A DNA stretch of 64,000 bases from Lineolata rhizophorae (lineage: Eukaryota > Ascomycota > Dothideomycetes > Lineolatales > Lineolataceae), in the NCBI GenBank assembly GCA_010093515.1, contig MU001689.1, positions 533,764-597,763 of the forward strand, given 5' to 3'. The notes below the pieces were generated by a model. That model ran no database searches. It saw only the letters and a list, made by a program, of their open reading frames with translations, and was not told where the DNA came from. How positions within the stretch are numbered: position 1 is the first letter of the stretch; each line of letters begins with the position of its first letter. This document shows, piece by piece, positions 59,588-64,000 of this stretch. The translations under genes and the position numbers were made by a program.

Positions 59588-60089
59588 TTATTTCTTGTCG
59601 TGCTCCCCATGTCCCAAGCCGAGCATCTCCTTTCCCTTCTCGACGATACCCTTGTGGTGTTCGCCGGAATGTGAGCTGCCCCGACGCTCACGGTCGCCGC
59701 TCCCAGACCGGACAACATTGGCGGCGCCTCCACGTCCGAAATGGTAGTTGGTCTCGGGCTCCCTTGGGGGCTCTCCGGAGACATCCTGGGCCGCGCGAGC
59801 AATCTCAGGGTGCATGGGGTCGTTCTTCGCCATGTTGCCGCTGCCTCCGCGGCCGGTTGTGTATATGTCGCTCTTGATGGTGGGAGTGATTAGTTCCTCG
59901 CGGTTGATGCCGTCGCTGCTAGTCCTGCCGATGTTTCCTATCGAGTCGTCAGCGGAAGGGGTCGACTTGTGAAAGGATAGTGTCTTCCAGCATGCTTTGC
60001 ACGGCAAGAAAAATGTCAACGGTTGCCTGTAACTCACCAGCACCCCCACGGCCGTGCGAGACGTTGCGGTTTGCTGCGTCGTAGCTCAT
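59588..60089 (-). CDS. GRGGAGN-repeat protein (DUF3602-like)
   Basis: Two exons, 60089-60038 and 59937-59588, with a 100-bp intron (donor GTGAGT, acceptor GATAG) give 133 residues. The intron splits the first repeat, and splicing restores GRGGAGN at 13-19. Two further copies follow, GRGGSGN at 47-53 and GRGGAAN at about 85-91. The protein is hydrophilic, small and ends in a charged His/Lys tail (GLGHGEHDKK). GRGGAGN repeats define the fungal DUF3602 family, whose members are often stress- or development-induced and of unknown biochemical function. A TATATAAA box lies about 190 bp upstream, consistent with an inducible gene. Confidence 0.85.
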
Positions 60090-61528
60090 TGTGGTAGGAC
60101 CGCGCCGAGTTAGCTTCGCAGCTTAGTTGGAATTGTCACGGCCAACTCACTGAAGTCTCAGTGGTAGGATGTGAAAATGCTGCCCGCTAGTTGTAATTCA
60201 ACAATTTGATCGAGAGTATCAACAGCAGAATCCGAACACGATGTAGTCTTAGAAGCGGAGGACGCTGTTGGGCAAGGCCCTTTATATACTGAGCCATGGC
60301 AACGCAGAGAATTCTCTCATTAGCTCGCACGAGTGCCTGACGCACGTCGTCATAACTAAATCTTTCCTAAGACCGGTAAATAGCACGTAACAGGGCCTCT
60401 TTGCCGTGCGGGTGCAACGTGCTCGACTGATTTGATTCAGGGAAAAGGTGCGCGCCCAGCGCCGGACTCCGCCAATCTGCGAATCCTATGGCGGGCCGGA
60501 GCCTTGGGCGGAGCGCTGAAGGGTGAGCCTGGTGGTGGACGGTGGTTGCTATTACGTACATTTTCGACCGCTCGCGCAACCCGTATGATCACGTCGCCAG
60601 CAAGGGTTTTGTAGCCCTGGCGCGAAAGATTTGCGAGCCGTGACGCGGTCTAGCGGTATGTATTTCGAGGCGAGGGCCACGCTACGCGCCATGGCCCCAG
60701 CTCGAGCGGGGCGGCCTCGCGAAAGTCGACACCGCAAAACCTTTCCACGTCGGAAACACGATCTTTGGTGTCGGAAGAATCGCGACGATCGAAAGAGGGT
60801 ATAAGTGGGGCGCCGGGGTCGTCGTCAAGTGGCTGCATCCTGCATTAGAGCGCACGCACTCACTGGGGCGATCGTTTACACGGTATGCATGTGTCAGGAA
60901 GCATTTGTTCATTCTGGAGGGCTGGTTTGCTTGGCAGCGGACACGGGGTTAGGAGATATCCCCGCTCATCCTCTGCTCTCCCTTTCCATCGTCTACACAT
61001 CCATCTTGCATCCCTCCTGCCATCCATCATATTATCGTACACGACGTGGAAAATCCGACCGCTATGCCCGACATATCAAAAAAATACAGGACGTTAATCG
61101 AAAGTCGAGACCAGATCTGTCCCGAGGCACACCCAAAAACCGGGGCGGCGATGCGATGAGAAACCCGAAACCGAAAACCATCCTTCTAAGAAAACTAAAC
61201 GCCAACCTAGCAAACGGCGATCCAGCCAACCCTTGGCGATCCAGCCCATGGAAGCATGACCCGATGCGAGACTTCGCACCTTGAAGCCAGCAAGATCGAA
61301 ACTCCGAATCGATGCAGACGTATATGCGCGGAGGCGGCTATACCTCTACGCAAGACCGAGACGTCGATAGTAGTACACTCGAGGAAATGGGTCAATCAGG
61401 ACGCCGACCGATTAGACTTGAGGCCGCGATGTTATGGCCACTGGTGTTGCGGTGACGGTGACAACAGCGGCCGTGGCGCGTCGGCGTAGATGATTGGATT
61501 GACCTTGATGGGTTCCTGAGGCGGCAGT
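60090..61528. other. Intergenic between two minus-strand genes
   Basis: Contains the promoter of the GRGGAGN gene and the 3' flank of the micropeptide candidate. Between 61432 and 61543 the minus strand has an open frame reading LPPQEPIKVNPIIYADAPRP, which looks protein-like but is out of phase with the canonical splice of that candidate. Confidence 0.5.
60281..60288 (-). promoter_or_regulatory. TATA box of the GRGGAGN-repeat gene
   Basis: TATATAAA on the minus strand, 192 bp upstream of the ATG. The leader between them is long enough for a normal fungal start site. Confidence 0.5.
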
Positions 61529-61673
61529 TTAGTAGCCGGCTAAAGAAGAGCGATACGTTAGCAAGAGAACGACAAGACTGATGAGAAGAAAGAGTGCGGC
61601 GGTACTTACGAGGATTGCGCGGCTGACTGTCGGAATCGCCGGAGCCGGACTGGAAGGCGTACATCTCCGACAT
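61529..61673 (-). CDS. Possible micropeptide gene (24 codons, two exons)
   Basis: Exon 61673-61610 starts MSEMYAFQSGSGDSD and ends with a consensus GTAAGT donor. A CTAAC branch-like site and a CTTCTTTAG acceptor follow, and exon 61539-61529 ends NPPGY-stop, giving 24 residues. The splice signals are all strong and a TATAAAG box lies about 145 bp upstream, which together suggest a real transcript. The peptide matches nothing I know. Oddly, the sequence after the acceptor also reads through in another frame for about 35 codons with protein-like composition, so a longer product by alternative splicing, or an indel in the assembly, cannot be excluded. It could also be a spliced non-coding RNA. 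Confidence 0.35.
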
Positions 61674-61815
61674 GGTGACGCTCTGGTGTTGTGTTTCGAC
61701 TTGCAATGCAAGTGCTAGCAGGTGGGACAGAACGTTGGGTTGAGGAGGCAGCGTGTCTTTTCGCTTTGTCGAGGTGAGTGGACTTTGCTTGTGTTCAGTC
61801 GTGGGCTTGCTTTTT

Positions 61816-61822
61816 CTTTATA
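61816..61822 (-). promoter_or_regulatory. TATA box of the micropeptide candidate
   Basis: TATAAAG on the minus strand, about 145 bp upstream of the ATG at 61673. Confidence 0.45.
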
Positions 61823-63207
61823 GATGAAGAGTGCTTGCTAGAGTAGTGTGTCTGGGAACGAGATGGAAATGTTTGTGTGAATCTAGCGGTCTTAAGTAGT
61901 CAGTTGTGAGGCCGGCCATTTTGGAGGGCGCGGGCACCCTGAACTTCAGGTTGGCAAACCAGTCATTGAATGCCTACCTGGGCATTGCCTTCTGCCTGAC
62001 GGTGCGAGCGAGCTAGTGAGGCGGCAGCCGGTGGCCGGACAGGGAACCGCGCGCACAGCCTCAGGTAAACTCCCAAGGCAATCGCCTCGGCGCATTTCTC
62101 CAACGCCATCATTGGAAAGCAAACCGCCAATTCCACACTTGAAACGCCGCAGCGGGAGCGAGGGCGCGTCATTGGGCTGCGTTTTTCTAGAAGGCTGTCT
62201 GAATATATTCTTCAGCCCCATACGCGACCGACTCCCGGGGTGGGGGGCCAGCGAAGCAGCCAAAGCCACACCGTCCTATGAGCCAGACCGACAGGCGGCA
62301 ATGTCGACCCAAAACGCCGTCCACGTTGTGCGTCACCACGGCCTATACACAGACGGTGAGTCACAGACAGAAGCCCAAATGAGAGCCCCGGCGACGTAGT
62401 TAGGCGCGAACGCGCTTGGTTGGCAAGGCAGAAAGCCGCAGAGCTCCAGCGCTGCCAGAAGCCAGACCGCGTCAGGTACCTGCCCAGATGGGCTCGCCGG
62501 CCCAAACGCGTCGTGGCGGTGCACTGCCCTGCGTTTGTCGCAGGGCGGCGGCGCCCCTAACCACCGCCGGGTCAACGAGGGGGCTTTCCAGAACGCGGCC
62601 CTACGCACGTCTCGCCCTATCGCCGGGCCGCTCCATGCACGCCCGCCTTGCAGCCCTCAGATGCACGATGACCAGCGGAGCAGGGCGCTTAAGGCTGACC
62701 GTTCCTGCGCATTGTGCAACTGTGCGAGGGGAACCATCTGCGGGCGAACGCCGCGGTAGCAAACAGCCAGACCAAGCCCGGAAATTGCGGGCCAAGTAAG
62801 TAATCCTCCCACCCGAGCCAGCGCAGAGAGACTTGACGCATCCGACCGCGGCACGTGAACGGCAGGTGTACGAATTGCCTCGTTCGCAGCTGCGATGCGG
62901 TGCGGCGGCGGTGAAAGCCTTGGGGATTTGTTGGCTGGACGAGGAGAGCCTCCCTGGCCGGGACGGGAGGCGCCCTCGGGCCCTCGGACGGCCACGTTTA
63001 CGGATTGATGACGGCGTTTCAATCGGCCCGGGCCACTCAAAGGCCGCGCACGGGCAGTGACTCAGCGCCCGAACAGGGCGGCCGAGCCGGTTGGGTGCTA
63101 ATACTCCGTACCGTTCGGAACATTTCGCAACCCCCACGGCCCCAGCCTGCACGCGCGAGGTTTCGAAACGGGGTCAGTCACCGGGTGCGCGAACTCCATT
63201 GCTTGCG

Positions 63208-63288
<81 letters not shown>
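63208..63288. repeat. 81-base poly-C homopolymer
   Basis: Eighty-one consecutive C. A run of this length is rare in nuclear DNA and is hard to sequence. It may mark a mis-assembly, a closed gap or an unreliable length. Confidence 0.9.
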
Positions 63289-63290
<2 letters not shown>

Positions 63291-64000
63291 CCCCTAAGCT
63301 GCGCCGCGGCTCTCCGGCTACTTGACCGATAGGTCGAGCTCGGTGCCCCTAAAGGGGCGGAGGTGTAGACGGAGCAGAGCGGGACGAGAGGTTCGCATCA
63401 CTGCCATCCCAATGAGTCAAACCCCGCTAGTATCCGTCTCTGAAAGCATCACTGCCCGTTTTGGGCTTTCTGTGTGCACGATAGGGCTGCTCGCGAGCGC
63501 CCGAGCCACTACCACTCGCAGAACAGGGCGAACACGGAGGGTCGCGGCATTGCCACGGCAAACGACCGCCCGCAAATACGCAGCACTCTCCCGTGGGCCA
63601 CATCAGTGGAAAGCAGTCGCCTTGTTGCTGGAGACTTTAGCAATTAGCATAGCCAGATGCACCATGACTTTGCTATGCCGGAATTGGCTTGCACCATGTG
63701 ACTGTTGGAACAAAGAAATATGGGCGGCAAAGTTGAAGGAGCCTCCCACTTAAAATTCATGGCCGCGCGAATTGATTCGAAATCAGGTGTAGCTGGGGGA
63801 TGGTTATTGAAGTCCATCGCTAGAGGTGGTGATGGAACGCAAATGATGTCGCCACCAGCTCAGAAGCTAACTCCTCGACTCTATTGGCATCGTATGTGAT
63901 TGCTGTTGTGCGAACAGACAGCAGAGTAGCGCTCAGTGCTATAGGACCCTGGGGCCGTTTCAATTTGCCTGCCGCCCCGCGTTGATGAACGGCCGCAACG

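Larger units (their letters stand above)
61674..64000. other. Right-hand region with no supported gene
   Basis: After the micropeptide promoter the DNA is GC-rich with only low-complexity or chance frames. It contains a TACTCCGTA word at 63102-63110 and the long poly-C tract. The last 700 bp show no recognisable gene or repeat. Confidence 0.55.

Noticed and set aside
63005-63325. Proline-rich frames around the poly-C tract
   Set aside because: They are simply the translation of a C homopolymer and carry no coding evidence.

Overview
This window comes from the nuclear genome of a filamentous ascomycete, probably a Sordariomycete and perhaps Hypocreales. The evidence is short GT-AG introns of about 50-130 bp with CTAAC-type branch points, a solitary dispersed 5S rRNA gene, a velvet-family regulator, a GRGGAGN-repeat protein, a fused biotin gene (bioD-bioA) and GC-rich, low-complexity intergenic DNA. 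The exact genus cannot be read from the sequence. All exon coordinates were set by hand from splice signals, reading phase and remembered family sequences. No alignment or transcript data were available.

Layout. Positions 1-121 hold the last codons of a pogo/Fot1-type transposase that runs off the left edge. Next come a CSA/ERCC8-like WD40 repair protein (1832-3567, minus), the velvet protein VelB (6176-7661, minus), a gene desert of about 6.7 kb, a large Bem3-like PX-PH-RhoGAP protein (14352-20061, minus) and a second desert of about 6.2 kb. THOC5 of the mRNA-export THO complex follows (26267-27217, minus), with a doubtful extra small gene directly behind it. A solitary 5S rRNA gene (29187-29306, minus) lies in the next gap, before an amino-acid permease (31404-33151, plus). 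A cytosolic GH31 glycosidase (34514-37115, plus) then converges on an unknown membrane-anchored protein (37173-38720, minus).

The metabolic centre is a complete late biotin pathway: bioDA (40954-43588, minus), bioF (43829-45249, plus) and bioB (45344-46653, minus). BioF ends in a peroxisomal SRL signal and BioB begins with a mitochondria-like presequence, so the pathway appears to be split between organelles. Next come the ribosome-biogenesis factor Rrp17, a 161-residue tropomyosin with an 18-bp first exon, a fast-evolving protein that looks like the fungal securin (Cut2), a PhzF-family isomerase, and a synaptojanin-type phosphoinositide phosphatase in which both catalytic domains look intact. 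The right part holds an arginine/proline-rich unknown protein, a GRGGAGN-repeat (DUF3602-like) protein, a possible 24-residue micropeptide gene with its own TATA box and intron, and about 2.3 kb without genes that includes an 81-base poly-C run, a likely assembly artefact.

Most genes have housekeeping roles. The only obvious functional cluster is biotin. Bem3, tropomyosin and the inositol phosphatase all bear on polarised growth but are scattered rather than clustered. I found no virus-derived element, CRISPR array or secondary-metabolite cluster. The observations most worth following up are the securin candidate, the organelle-split biotin cluster, the micropeptide locus, the unexplained ORFs behind THOC5, a 10-bp TATCTATCGA array, and a recurrent intergenic 9-mer, TACGGAGTA.
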